DNA of 64,000 nucleotides from RGIG4079 sp045596365 (GTDB lineage Bacteria > Bacteroidota > Bacteroidia > Bacteroidales > Muribaculaceae): the NCBI GenBank assembly GCA_045596365.1, contig JAZOCE010000012.1, positions 48,390-112,389 of the forward strand, read 5' to 3'. A program made the translations under genes and the position numbers. The notes beneath the pieces were generated by a model, which was not told where the DNA came from, made no database searches, and saw nothing but the letters and a program-made list of their open reading frames with translations. The first letter of the stretch is position 1. Each line of letters starts with the position of its first letter. Positions 34,542-43,452 of this stretch are shown in pieces.

Positions 34542-35366
34542 ATGGGAAAGACGTTGTATGTAACTGATATGGATGGGACTTTGCTTGCTCCGGATAGTAA
34601 GGTAAGCAATGAGTCGGCACGGATAATAACCGAGTTGTCAAAGCGTGGTGCTAAGATAACCGTTGCGACGGCACGAACTCCGGCAACGGTTGAGCCTTTA
34701 CTGAGGGATGCATACACTACTTTGCCGGCAATCGTGATGACCGGAGCTTCGTTGTGGGAACGTCAATCCAAAACCTATTTGCGCCCTTGCTATATTGAAC
34801 AAACAATTGCCGAACAGATAGAGTTGTTGGGAACAAAATATGGTGTAAATCTATTTCAATATACACTTGGAACTGATGGAATTCTTGATGTGTATCATCA
34901 AGGTGAGATGTCGGAGCAAGAGACAGTGTTTGTCAATGACCGTGAGGACTTACAATACAAGCGTTTTCATCTTAGTCATGCCTATGAAAACAGCCGATTG
35001 ACAGCATTGTTCTTTGCAATGGGAGAGCGAGAACGAATATTTGCTCTTGCCGATGAATTGCGGCGGAGTGTGAATTGTTCGGTGTCTAACTATGTGGATA
35101 TCTTTGGAGAGGATACCGGTATTCTTGAAGTGTTTGCTCCAAATGTATCAAAGGCAGAGGCTGTGAAAGCACTTGCTGAAGATATAGGCGCTGATAGGGT
35201 AGTGGTATTTGGAGATAACCTAAATGATATCCCCATGATGCAAGTTGCCGATGTCGCAGTAGCCGTAGGTAATGCTTTGCCTGAAGTTAAGAAAATAGCG
35301 CATGAGGTGATTGGGGATAACGCCTCTGATGCTGTTGCCCACTACATCCTCCACGACTACAAATAA
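34542..35366 (+). CDS. HAD-superfamily Cof-type phosphatase
   Basis: This 274-residue cytosolic hydrolase has HAD motif I DMDGT (nucleophile Asp near residue 8), motif II in the ITVATART stretch, the Cof-type cap domain in the middle, and motif IV GDNLNDIPMM near residue 227. The family dephosphorylates sugar phosphates, FMN or pyridoxal phosphate; substrate cannot be told from sequence. It begins 47 bases after the sus terminator with its own -7 box and is followed after 31 bases by a histidine kinase gene, with no terminator between them. Confidence 0.9.
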   Translation: MGKTLYVTDMDGTLLAPDSKVSNESARIITELSKRGAKITVATARTPATVEPLLRDAYTTLPAIVMTGASLWERQSKTYLRPCYIEQTIAEQIELLGTKYGVNLFQYTLGTDGILDVYHQGEMSEQETVFVNDREDLQYKRFHLSHAYENSRLTALFFAMGERERIFALADELRRSVNCSVSNYVDIFGEDTGILEVFAPNVSKAEAVKALAEDIGADRVVVFGDNLNDIPMMQVADVAVAVGNALPEVKKIAHEVIGDNASDAVAHYILHDYK

Positions 35367-35397
35367 AATATATCATGGGATTTTGCGTTAAATAGGT

Positions 35398-36594
35398 ATG
35401 GCAAATATATATGACAGACGGCGATATGGGAAGGTTATCTTTTTGGTAATCTCGATTGCCGTTGTTTTTATTTTTCTGTATGTGTCAAATAATCTTGTGA
35501 AAGATCTTTCCGAACAGGAGCGTGATCGCATGCAGATATGGGCCGATGCTACAAAAGAAATGGTAAACTCAGCACTTGGCGATGGAGGGGGTAATGCCGA
35601 TTTTCCTTTTAGTATCATTGAGCGCAATCGCACAATCCCGGTGCTTTTGACAGATGAGGATGGAAATATCATCGATCATAGAAATTTTAATCTTCCTGAA
35701 CCTGTCGATTCGGTTAATCGATTTCCATTGTCTCCGGTAAATGAAGCTTTCTTAAAAGAACGCCTTGCCGACTTGCGCAAGACCTCAAATGTGATAGAGA
35801 TGCCCATTACTGATGATTTTAAACAGTATCTTTACTATGAGGATTCAAAACTGCTTAAAAGATTGAGCTATTATCCTTATATCCAAATTCTTGTGATGCT
35901 TGCGTTTATCGCAATAGTATATTTTGCTGTATTGTCAACAAAAAAGGCAGAGCAAAACAAAGTGTGGGTGGGATTGTCAAAAGAAACAGCACACCAACTT
36001 GGTACGCCTATTTCCTCATTGATGGCATGGATGGAACTACTTGAAAGCTTGGGTGTCGATGCAGAGACAGTGAGGGAGATGAATAAAGATGTGCAGCGAT
36101 TGAGTACCATTGCTTCGCGTTTCTCTAAAATAGGCTCGAAACCACAAATGGAGCAGGATGAGCTAAATTGCGTTGTTGAACGTTCATCTTCATATATGTC
36201 ATCACGCATTTCGTCACGTATCTCATTGACACGAAACATATATGATGGAGATTTGTTGGTGAAACTTTCTGCACCATTGTTTGAGTGGGTAATGGAAAAC
36301 CTCATTAAGAATGCCGTTGATGCGATGGAAGGTACCGGTGCGATAACCATAACTACCGGAAAGGAACGTGGTATGGCATATGTTGAGGTTGCCGATACAG
36401 GCAAGGGGATATCTCGTAAGAATTTCAAAACGATATTCAATCCGGGATATACAACAAAAAAACGAGGTTGGGGACTTGGCTTGACACTTGCCAAACGCAT
36501 TATTGAGCAATATCACTCCGGCAAAATTTATGTGCGTGCATCAGAACCGGGAGTGGGAACAACCTTCCGCATCGATATCCCATTAAATCAATAA
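35398..36594 (+). CDS. Membrane sensor histidine kinase (orphan)
   Basis: This 398-residue inner-membrane kinase has two membrane helices (about 12-32 and 160-180) flanking a short extracytoplasmic domain. The phospho-acceptor is H199 in KETAHQLGTPISSL. The HATPase domain shows the N box NLIKNAVDAM, G1 DTGKGI and G2 GWGLGLTLAKRI. No response regulator gene is adjacent, so the partner is unknown; PorX, 17 kb away, lacks a kinase in this window, but a link is speculation. It may be co-transcribed with the HAD phosphatase gene. Confidence 0.92.
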   Translation: MANIYDRRRYGKVIFLVISIAVVFIFLYVSNNLVKDLSEQERDRMQIWADATKEMVNSALGDGGGNADFPFSIIERNRTIPVLLTDEDGNIIDHRNFNLPEPVDSVNRFPLSPVNEAFLKERLADLRKTSNVIEMPITDDFKQYLYYEDSKLLKRLSYYPYIQILVMLAFIAIVYFAVLSTKKAEQNKVWVGLSKETAHQLGTPISSLMAWMELLESLGVDAETVREMNKDVQRLSTIASRFSKIGSKPQMEQDELNCVVERSSSYMSSRISSRISLTRNIYDGDLLVKLSAPLFEWVMENLIKNAVDAMEGTGAITITTGKERGMAYVEVADTGKGISRKNFKTIFNPGYTTKKRGWGLGLTLAKRIIEQYHSGKIYVRASEPGVGTTFRIDIPLNQ

Positions 36595-36621
36595 GATATA
36601 ATAAACAATCGCAGAGTTTTA

Positions 36622-36652
36622 TTGTTAGGAATTAAAACATTTTATATATTTG
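36622..36652 (+). promoter_or_regulatory. Promoter for the MNT-HEPN pair
   Basis: TTG at 36622-36624, 20 bases, then TATATTTG at 36645-36652. The ATG starts 5 bases after the box, so the mRNA is probably leaderless. Confidence 0.65.
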
Positions 36653-36656
36653 CGAT

Positions 36657-36980
36657 ATGGAAATGACACAAGAACAGATATTAAACCAGATAAAGGAAGT
36701 AGCAAAAGCTACAATTCCTGTGGGTTCGTACGCATATTTATATGGCTCGAAAGCTCGCGGAACTTCGCATAAGAATTCTGATTGGGATATTCTGTTGATT
36801 ATGGATAAGCCTAAAATAGAACAAATGGATTATGACAATATAGTATATCCATTTACTTCGCTCGGCTGGGAAATAGATCAAATGATTATCCCAGTTCTAT
36901 ATACGAAAGATGAGTGGTTGGCTTCAAAATGCACACCATTTTACAAATCTGTAATAAATGATGCAATTTCATTGTTATGA
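36657..36980 (+). CDS. Minimal nucleotidyltransferase (MNT-type antitoxin-like)
   Basis: This 107-residue protein has the pol-beta nucleotidyltransferase motif GSKARGTSHKNSDWD (GS then DxD) near residues 31-45, and a third acidic position WEIDQ further on. Such small MNT proteins pair with HEPN proteins as toxin-antitoxin modules, in which MNT can AMPylate the HEPN toxin (family knowledge). Its TGA stop overlaps the ATG of the HEPN gene (ATGA at 36977-36980), as expected for such a pair. A second Met two codons in is an alternative start. Confidence 0.88.
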   Translation: MEMTQEQILNQIKEVAKATIPVGSYAYLYGSKARGTSHKNSDWDILLIMDKPKIEQMDYDNIVYPFTSLGWEIDQMIIPVLYTKDEWLASKCTPFYKSVINDAISLL

Positions 36981-37374
36981 CCTTGACGAAAGAAGAGCGA
37001 GAAATAATGGTTTCGCATGAATTGAGAAAGGCGAAATTAAATATAGAGCAAGCCGATGCTAATGCAAAATTTGGATATTGGGATTTGGTGGCAAATAGGC
37101 TATATTATGCGTCGTTTCATGCTGTATCGGCATTATTGATAAAAGATGGCCATGCCATTTCTTCTCATAAGGGGCTGTTTTAATGTTTGGTAAACATTAT
37201 GTAAAGACAGGAAAAGTGAACGTAGTGTATGGAAGGTTGTATTCTCAATTACAAACAATGAGGGAGAAGAGTGATTATAATTGCTCATATGATGCTTCTG
37301 AGGGAGAGGTGTTGCCTATGCTGTCTCCGGCAAAAGAATTGATTGAGAAGATAGAGCAATTGTTGCAAGATTAA
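36977..37374 (+). pseudogene. HEPN-domain protein gene, frameshifted (MNT partner)
   Basis: The first frame (36977-37183) encodes 68 residues with the HEPN RNase motif R-x6-H in RLYYASFHAVSALL and stops after HKGLF. The rest continues in another frame (37183-37374), beginning FGKHYVKTGKVNVVYGRLYSQL, which is normal HEPN sequence. Adding one G to the GGGG run at 37171-37174 gives an uninterrupted reading HKGAVLMFGKHYVK and a 132-residue protein of normal length. So a single-base loss in a G run explains the break. The stop and a new ATG overlap (TAATG), so the second half could be translated by reinitiation. Real mutation, phase-variable tract, or sequencing error are all possible. Confidence 0.8.
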
Positions 37375-37433
37375 TTAATACTCAATTTATTATAAAAACT
37401 GCGATTGACGCATTATCTTTCGATGGTGTGTTG

Positions 37434-37441
37434 TATCTTTG
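37434..37441 (+). promoter_or_regulatory. -7 promoter box for the DEAD-box helicase operon
   Basis: TATCTTTG matches TAnnTTTG exactly, 26 bases before the ATG at 37468. The nearest TTG lies 26 bases upstream, longer than the usual 19-21. Confidence 0.5.
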
Positions 37442-37467
37442 TATTATAATTGGATAAATCTGCATAT

Positions 37468-39243
37468 ATGAAAAGTTTTGAAGAATTAGGTGTCAGGGAT
37501 GATTTGTTGATGGCAATAACCGAACTTGGGTTTGAGTCTCCAATGCCGGTGCAAGAAAAGGTAATACCCCACCTGCTTAATGAAGATGGCGATGTTGTTG
37601 CTCTTGCTCAGACAGGGACAGGAAAAACTGCCGCTTTCGGATTGCCGGTATTGCAACGCACTGACACTGCTAATGTCGTTCCTCAAGCATTAATATTGTC
37701 GCCAACACGTGAATTGTGCCTACAGATAGGTGGCGATTTGGCTGATTTTTCAAAATATATCCCCAATTTAAAAGTGCTTCCTGTGTATGGGGGCTCAAGT
37801 ATAGAGAGTCAGATACGCAGTTTGCGCAAGGGAGTTCACATTATTGTGGCTACCCCCGGGCGATTAATCGATTTGATTAATCGTGGTGTAGTGCATCTTG
37901 ATAATGTGCATACTGTAATTCTTGATGAGGCTGATGAAATGCTCAACATGGGATTTCTTGAATCAATAGATGAGATATTGGCTCACTTGCCTGAGCAACG
38001 CAAGATGTTGATGTTTTCGGCAACGATGCCTCAAGAAATTGCTAAGATTGCAAAAAAATACATGCACAATCCGGTGGAATTTGTTGTCGGAACACGCAAT
38101 GAAGGTGCTGCAAATGTGAAACATGTTTATTACATGGTTAAGGCCAGTGATAAGTATCTCGCATTGAAGCGCATTGCCGATAATAACCCTAATATATATG
38201 GCATCGTGTTTTGCCGTACACGTCGTGATACTCAGGAGATTGCCGATAATCTCATAGCAGATGGCTATAATGCCGATTCGTTACATGGAGATTTGTCTCA
38301 ACAACAGCGCGACATGGTAATGAAGAAATTCAGAGATAAAGTATTGTCAATCCTTGTTGCGACAGATGTTGCTGCGCGCGGACTTGATGTGGATAATCTG
38401 ACTCATGTCATAAACTATGGCTTGCCCGATGATACGGCTGTTTATACACATCGTTCAGGACGTACTGGTAGAGCGGGTAAAACAGGAGTGTCAATTGCAA
38501 TAATCCACTCTCGCGAGAGGGGCCGCATGCGTGAGATTGAAAAGAAAATAGGCAAGACATTTGAACGCAAAGAGGTGCCATCGCCACAACACATTATTGA
38601 AAAACAGTTATATAATCTTGCTGACAGATTAGAGCGCGTTGATGTCAAAGAGGAGGAAATCGGGAAATATTTTCATGGCGTGAGTCGTAAACTCGAATGG
38701 CTTAGTGGTGAAGATTTGCTTAAACGAGTGTTGTCTCTTGAGTTTAATCGATTGCTTGATTATTATAAAGATGCTCCTAATATTGATTTTGTAGAGGAAC
38801 GTAAAGATAAGAAAGCAAAAGAAAAAGATAATCTTCCTCGTTCAAATAAAGAAAAAGATCGTCGCACAGCCGAGAAAGGCATGGCTCGCATTTATATCAA
38901 TGTAGGAAAGGCTGACGGATTCTATGCCGGAAACCTTATTGAGTTGTTAAATCAAAATGTTAAGGGAGCAAGAGTTGAGGTTGGTCGCATAGACTTATTG
39001 CCTAATTATTCGCTTTTCGATGTAAGAAAGGGAGACGCGCCACGCGTCGTAGGCTCACTCAAAGGTGCAGAATTTATGGGTAAACGTTTGTACTCCGAAG
39101 TAGCATCGCCCGATAAAGACTATGCACGAGTGGCTGCACGTCGCAATCGTGAAGCTGTCTCAAACGATGACCGCAATTTTGATAAACATCGCAAAAATAG
39201 CAGAGGAGATAGACGAGGATCTCGACGTAGAAATAGAAGATAA
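37468..39243 (+). CDS. deaD: DEAD-box RNA helicase (DeaD/DbpA-like)
   Basis: This 591-residue ATP-dependent RNA helicase starts at ATG 37468; a TTG at 37450 would add six residues but lies next to the promoter. Motifs in order: Q motif, AQTGTGKT (I), PTREL (Ia), TPGR (Ib), DEAD (II), SAT (III), HRSGRTGRAG (VI). A linker and a C-terminal DbpA-type RNA-binding domain (about 470-550, MARIYINVGKADGFYAGNLI) are followed by an Arg-rich tail. This resembles DeaD/CsdA proteins acting in ribosome assembly and cold response (family knowledge). It opens an operon continuing with the DUF3256 gene after 4 bases. Confidence 0.93.
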   Translation: MKSFEELGVRDDLLMAITELGFESPMPVQEKVIPHLLNEDGDVVALAQTGTGKTAAFGLPVLQRTDTANVVPQALILSPTRELCLQIGGDLADFSKYIPNLKVLPVYGGSSIESQIRSLRKGVHIIVATPGRLIDLINRGVVHLDNVHTVILDEADEMLNMGFLESIDEILAHLPEQRKMLMFSATMPQEIAKIAKKYMHNPVEFVVGTRNEGAANVKHVYYMVKASDKYLALKRIADNNPNIYGIVFCRTRRDTQEIADNLIADGYNADSLHGDLSQQQRDMVMKKFRDKVLSILVATDVAARGLDVDNLTHVINYGLPDDTAVYTHRSGRTGRAGKTGVSIAIIHSRERGRMREIEKKIGKTFERKEVPSPQHIIEKQLYNLADRLERVDVKEEEIGKYFHGVSRKLEWLSGEDLLKRVLSLEFNRLLDYYKDAPNIDFVEERKDKKAKEKDNLPRSNKEKDRRTAEKGMARIYINVGKADGFYAGNLIELLNQNVKGARVEVGRIDLLPNYSLFDVRKGDAPRVVGSLKGAEFMGKRLYSEVASPDKDYARVAARRNREAVSNDDRNFDKHRKNSRGDRRGSRRRNRR

Positions 39244-39247
39244 GATT

Positions 39248-39880
39248 ATGAAACAGGTAATATTGATAATAATATTGATAGCGAGTGTTTTCTCCTTTAG
39301 AGCCAATGCATTGACTGCGGAGCAGGCTTTTATTTCTGCTCCTGAATCGGTGTTCCCACTGCTGAACAAAAGCACTCGCCTTGATATGATAGATTATTTT
39401 AATAGTGGCTACACAACCCCATCAAAAAATAAGTTGTCAGGAAATTCTCGTGTTACCTCAATAAAAATTAATGATTTGCAATTTGAGATGAGTACATCAT
39501 CTGCTTATCAAATTACTATTCTTGATTTGAAAGATGGTACAGAGATAATAGCTTTGATTGAGACCATTAAGGCTCCTGCTATTGATAGCAATATCTCATT
39601 TTATACTACTGAATGGGAGAAGATTGGGGATAAATATTTTGCTGAGCCGCAGCTGAAAGATTGGTTGACATTGACAGGGAAGAAAAATATAAAGGAGGTA
39701 GAATCATTGGTCCCATTTATGCTTGTGGGCTATGTGTATGATGCGATGAAAGGGGAGATGATTTTAAATAACGACATAAAATCAATGCTCTCTGAAGATG
39801 TTTATGAATCAGTAGCATCATATTTCAAAGCGCAATTAAAATATTGTTGGACAGGCAAGCAATTTAAATTAATTAAGTAA
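39248..39880 (+). CDS. DUF3256-like exported protein
   Basis: This 210-residue protein has a signal peptide ending FRANA. The opening mature sequence APESVFPLLNKSTRLDMIDYFNSG matches the pattern of the DUF3256 family of Bacteroidales periplasmic proteins of unknown function. A reading frame extends upstream into the helicase gene, but the ATG at 39248 gives the signal peptide directly and is the right start. It is 4 bases after the helicase stop and 2 bases before xseA. No catalytic motif is visible. Confidence 0.75.
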   Translation: MKQVILIIILIASVFSFRANALTAEQAFISAPESVFPLLNKSTRLDMIDYFNSGYTTPSKNKLSGNSRVTSIKINDLQFEMSTSSAYQITILDLKDGTEIIALIETIKAPAIDSNISFYTTEWEKIGDKYFAEPQLKDWLTLTGKKNIKEVESLVPFMLVGYVYDAMKGEMILNNDIKSMLSEDVYESVASYFKAQLKYCWTGKQFKLIK

Positions 39881-39882
39881 TC

Positions 39883-41184
39883 ATGGCAAACGAAGCATTG
39901 ACATTGTTAGAGCTGAATAAGCGCATATCTTCGCTCATTATGGTGTCATCTACACAAAATGTGTGGGTAACAGCAGAATTGAGTGATGTTGCTGTGCGAG
40001 GCGGTCATTGCTATATGGAATTATTGCAAAAGGATGCTGAACGAGGAACTACGTTGGCAAAAGCTCGTGCCATGATATGGTCAAGTTTATATCAACGCAT
40101 AGAGGCCCAATTTTATGTAGCAACGGGACAACGTTTTACCACCGGAATAAAGGTAATGGTGCAAGTATCGGCAACGATGCATCCGGTCTATGGTATTTCG
40201 CTTGTTATCAGTGCTGTCAATCCCGAATATACGATGGGAGACTTGTTGCGTCGCCGTCGTGAAATGCTTGAGAAATTAAAGCAAGAAGGGATACTCGAAA
40301 TGAATCGCTCGCTCGAATGGACGACATTGCCACAGCGCATAGCTGTTGTTTCAGCTCCCGGTGCTGCCGGATATGGAGATTTTAAAGATCAGCTATATAA
40401 AAATCAAGCGAGGCTGAAATTTAAAGTAGAACTCTTTCCTGCTGTGATGCAAGGAGAACGTGCACCGGAGACAATAATTGCCGCACTTGAACAAATTGCG
40501 ACACAGTCAGATGCGTGGGATTGTGTAGTGATAATTCGTGGTGGTGGCGCAACCTCCGACCTTGTTGCATTTGAAAATTATGATCTTGCTACTCATGTTG
40601 CTCAATTCCCATTACCAGTGATAGTGGGAATAGGACATGATCGAGATGTTACAATATTGGATTATGTGGCAAAAAAGAGTGTCAAAACACCAACAGCGGC
40701 AGCCGAATGGCTCATTGCGTGTGGCGTTAAAGCGTTAGAGCGGTTGCGACGTATAGGTGCTGAGATGTTGCAAATGGTAGCCGACCGCTTGGCAGGATGT
40801 AAAGAACAACTATCTTATATTGAGGGATTGATTCCATCAGTTGCCGACGCTGCAATTCAACGTAATAACGCTATGATGCAGTCGCGGTTACTTGCATTAG
40901 CATCAGTAAGCTCTCGACGCGTTGCTCCCGAACTTGCAAGGCTAAGCCATGTCAAAGATGTGATGGCATCGGCTATTAAAATGGCGATTGAGCGAAAAAA
41001 TACTCGATTGAATACTATCTCGGAATTGCTTGAAGCAATATCTCCTCAGGCAATATTGCGCAGAGGATATTCTATAACAAGAATTAATGGAAATGTGGTT
41101 TCATCTGTGTCGCAAATACCTCAAGATGCGATTTTAGAAACTACACTTGCCGATGGAATAATTAAATCAACGATAAAAAACTAA
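39883..41184 (+). CDS. xseA: Exodeoxyribonuclease VII large subunit
   Basis: XseA, 433 residues, is the catalytic subunit of exonuclease VII, which degrades single-stranded DNA to oligonucleotides. It has the N-terminal OB-fold (VWVTAELSDVAVRGGHCYMEL), the central nuclease domain with VVSAPGAAGYGDF, VVIIRGGGATSDLVAFENY and PVIVGIGHDRDVTILDYVA, and a helical C-terminal part. The PTAAAEWL stretch follows as in other XseA. xseB starts 7 bases downstream, so both subunits are made together. Confidence 0.95.
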   Translation: MANEALTLLELNKRISSLIMVSSTQNVWVTAELSDVAVRGGHCYMELLQKDAERGTTLAKARAMIWSSLYQRIEAQFYVATGQRFTTGIKVMVQVSATMHPVYGISLVISAVNPEYTMGDLLRRRREMLEKLKQEGILEMNRSLEWTTLPQRIAVVSAPGAAGYGDFKDQLYKNQARLKFKVELFPAVMQGERAPETIIAALEQIATQSDAWDCVVIIRGGGATSDLVAFENYDLATHVAQFPLPVIVGIGHDRDVTILDYVAKKSVKTPTAAAEWLIACGVKALERLRRIGAEMLQMVADRLAGCKEQLSYIEGLIPSVADAAIQRNNAMMQSRLLALASVSSRRVAPELARLSHVKDVMASAIKMAIERKNTRLNTISELLEAISPQAILRRGYSITRINGNVVSSVSQIPQDAILETTLADGIIKSTIKN

Positions 41185-41191
41185 AATAATA

Positions 41192-41413
41192 ATGGCAAAT
41201 CAACCGATTTTCACTCCTGTCAAAGAGATGACATATACTCAAGCAATAGTAGAACTTGAGTCAATTTTGCGAATGATGCAAAGCGATGATTGTGATATAG
41301 ATCAATTGGCGGCATATACTCGTCGAGCAACGGAATTACTTAAGGATTGTCGCTCACGATTGATCGCAACCGACGAAGAGCTGCGCTCAATCTTATCTGA
41401 CCTTGAAAAATAA
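41192..41413 (+). CDS. xseB: Exodeoxyribonuclease VII small subunit
   Basis: This 73-residue helical protein shows the XseB pattern: MTYTQAIVELESILRMMQSD in the first half, a central DIDQLAAYTRRATELLKDCRSRL, and a final LRSILSDLEK. Several XseB bind one XseA. It is directly downstream of xseA, which confirms the call. Confidence 0.93.
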   Translation: MANQPIFTPVKEMTYTQAIVELESILRMMQSDDCDIDQLAAYTRRATELLKDCRSRLIATDEELRSILSDLEK

Positions 41414-41417
41414 TATT

Positions 41418-41990
41418 ATGAGCGAGGAACGCAATAAATATATTGACCATATAAGTGTAATTAGGACTATGCGCAATGCTATGATTGTGTTTAGCTTTGT
41501 CCCGATTGTCTTTATGGCAGTAAGTTTTGTAATGTATACGTCATTTCAGTTGATGACAGCAGAACGGTATGCAATGTATAGTATGTCGGCATTGTGTATA
41601 CTGATGAGTGTTTATACTATTGGATTACTGATGAAAAAGGACATGATGTTTGGACTTGTTTCAAAGAGTGGTCTTGTGCTTACTGTGATATCCTTTATAA
41701 TAGGAGTTGTATTGTGGATTTATGAATTATCTCCGCAATATGTGTTGTTATCAATAAGTTTTTATGTTTTGGGGCAAATAGTATTTGTTGTTGGGACATG
41801 GGTAAATCTTTCTGTAAAACTAAGCCATATATTATTTTATGTAACTTTGGTTGTGTGTTATATGCTCAGAAGTGTTTCAGCGCAATCGGTGGTCGCAGTT
41901 GTCTCAATGGTTATAGTTGCTTATCCCATGGCAGTAAGTTATTTTGCAGTAAATTGGGCGTCAAAAGAATTTTTTAAACTTAATAAATAA
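41418..41990 (+). CDS. Multi-pass membrane protein, unknown function
   Basis: The protein has 190 residues starting at ATG 41418, 4 bases after the xseB stop. About six hydrophobic segments are visible (near 20-42, 52-72, 82-102, 108-128, 135-155, 158-180). No conserved catalytic motif or family is recognised. It lies between xseB and an alpha/beta hydrolase gene whose ATG is one base after its stop, so it belongs to the same operon. Nothing further can be said from sequence. Confidence 0.8.
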   Translation: MSEERNKYIDHISVIRTMRNAMIVFSFVPIVFMAVSFVMYTSFQLMTAERYAMYSMSALCILMSVYTIGLLMKKDMMFGLVSKSGLVLTVISFIIGVVLWIYELSPQYVLLSISFYVLGQIVFVVGTWVNLSVKLSHILFYVTLVVCYMLRSVSAQSVVAVVSMVIVAYPMAVSYFAVNWASKEFFKLNK

Positions 41991-41991
41991 A

Positions 41992-43338
41992 ATGTTTATG
42001 AAGAGAGCCCTTTTGTTGTCTATAGTAGGTGTAGTGTCATTATTTTCATTTGCCAGTGGTATAATTGGTTACTGGAAAGGAGAGGTTATGTCATTGCCTA
42101 TTGTTTTTCATGTGGAGGAAAAAGATGGGAACTTGTTGACAACACTTGACTCTCCTATGCAAGGGGCAAAAGATATTCCATGTGAAAGTATTGAACTTAA
42201 AGGCGATAGTGTGGTGATAAAAATGCCATTGCTACAAGCATCGTTCAAGGGCGTTTTTGAAACAGATAAAAATTCAATAAGAGGCATTTTTACGCAAGGA
42301 ATAACTGTTCCATTACTGCTTATTCGCACGACTGAAGAGGCAAGTAAGTTATATCGTCCACAAGAGCCAAAACCACCATTTGTATATAATAGCCGTGAAG
42401 TAACATTTAGCCATGATGACATTACTCTTGCCGGAACATTGACTACTCCAATGTGGGGTAATCACTATCCTGCGGTTGTTCTTGTTACAGGTAGTGGCAT
42501 GCAAAACAGAGATGAAGAGATATTGGGACATAAGCCATTTGCTGTTATTGCCGATTATCTCACACGTGTCGGATTTGCTGTATTACGATATGATGACCGA
42601 GGAGTCGGAGGCTCAACAAAAGGTAGGCCTGATGATACAACGTTGGACTATGCAGTAGATGCAATCGCAGCAATAGAATTTTTGAAAACACAAACAGCCA
42701 TAGACACTACACGCATAGGGGTAATTGGTCATAGCGAAGGTGGAACAATTGCATTTATATGCGCAGCACAACGACCTGACGATGTCGCTTTTGTAGTTTC
42801 CCTTGGTGGTGCTGTGGTTAAGGGAAAAGAATTGATGGTGATGCAAAACAAAATGATAGCTGAAGCAGCAGGGCGTCCATTGTCAGAAGAATCGGAGCAA
42901 AATGTAGTCGCTGTGTTTAATGCAATAGATTCAATAGAAGATAAAGACAAGTTGTCAATGCGATTGAATGAGCTGATGTCAAAGCAAGGTAATTTATCGG
43001 AAACAGAGATTGATAACCAGGTTAAACGTATGATATCGCCATGGTATAGTGCATTTATTCGTCTTAACCCGATAGAATATATTAAAAAAATGGAATGTCC
43101 TGTATTAGCGTTAAATGGCGAATGGGATGTGCAAGTAAATGCGAGACAGAATTTAGATGCGTTGAAAATAGTTTATCCTGAAGCAGAGATAAAAATCTAT
43201 TCCGGAGTTAATCACATGTTTCAAGAAGCCCCATCATACAAACAGAGTATAAATTATGGGTCTATAAGTCAAACATTTTCGCCTAAGGTTTTAGATGATA
43301 TTGCAAAATGGTTAGTCAAAATTACTTCAAAAAAGTAG
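41992..43338 (+). CDS. Exported alpha/beta hydrolase (S9-like serine hydrolase)
   Basis: This 448-residue protein has a signal peptide or N-terminal helix (residues 1-22). Residues 25-115 form a beta-rich domain preceding the hydrolase domain, as in many Bacteroidetes esterase/peptidase-like proteins. The nucleophile is S248 in GHSEGG; YDDRGVGGS, the acid region NGEWDVQVN and the His in GVNHMFQ complete the triad pattern. The substrate is unknown. A Met two codons after the first is an equally good start. It ends the DEAD helicase operon; no terminator is obvious after it. Confidence 0.85.
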   Translation: MFMKRALLLSIVGVVSLFSFASGIIGYWKGEVMSLPIVFHVEEKDGNLLTTLDSPMQGAKDIPCESIELKGDSVVIKMPLLQASFKGVFETDKNSIRGIFTQGITVPLLLIRTTEEASKLYRPQEPKPPFVYNSREVTFSHDDITLAGTLTTPMWGNHYPAVVLVTGSGMQNRDEEILGHKPFAVIADYLTRVGFAVLRYDDRGVGGSTKGRPDDTTLDYAVDAIAAIEFLKTQTAIDTTRIGVIGHSEGGTIAFICAAQRPDDVAFVVSLGGAVVKGKELMVMQNKMIAEAAGRPLSEESEQNVVAVFNAIDSIEDKDKLSMRLNELMSKQGNLSETEIDNQVKRMISPWYSAFIRLNPIEYIKKMECPVLALNGEWDVQVNARQNLDALKIVYPEAEIKIYSGVNHMFQEAPSYKQSINYGSISQTFSPKVLDDIAKWLVKITSKK

Positions 43339-43398
43339 ATTGAAACATGTTTTATAACATAGAAAAACGAAGATAAAATGAAATAATTAGTATAAAAG

Positions 43399-43429
43399 TT
43401 GATAATCTTGAAGATTATGCCTAACTTTG
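43399..43429 (+). promoter_or_regulatory. Promoter for DUF177-rpmF
   Basis: TTG at 43399-43401, 20 bases, then TAACTTTG at 43422-43429, 23 bases before the GTG start of the DUF177 gene. Confidence 0.7.
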
Positions 43430-43452
43430 CGGAGTTTTTCAACTGACATATC

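Noticed and set aside
35877..36500. 207-codon minus-strand reading frame
   Set aside because: It is antisense to the histidine kinase, whose H box and ATPase motifs are intact. No protein family features.
39122..39247. Upstream extension of the DUF3256-like gene into the helicase gene
   Set aside because: The extension is out of frame with the helicase, adds a non-conserved segment and would bury the signal peptide. ATG 39248 is the natural start.
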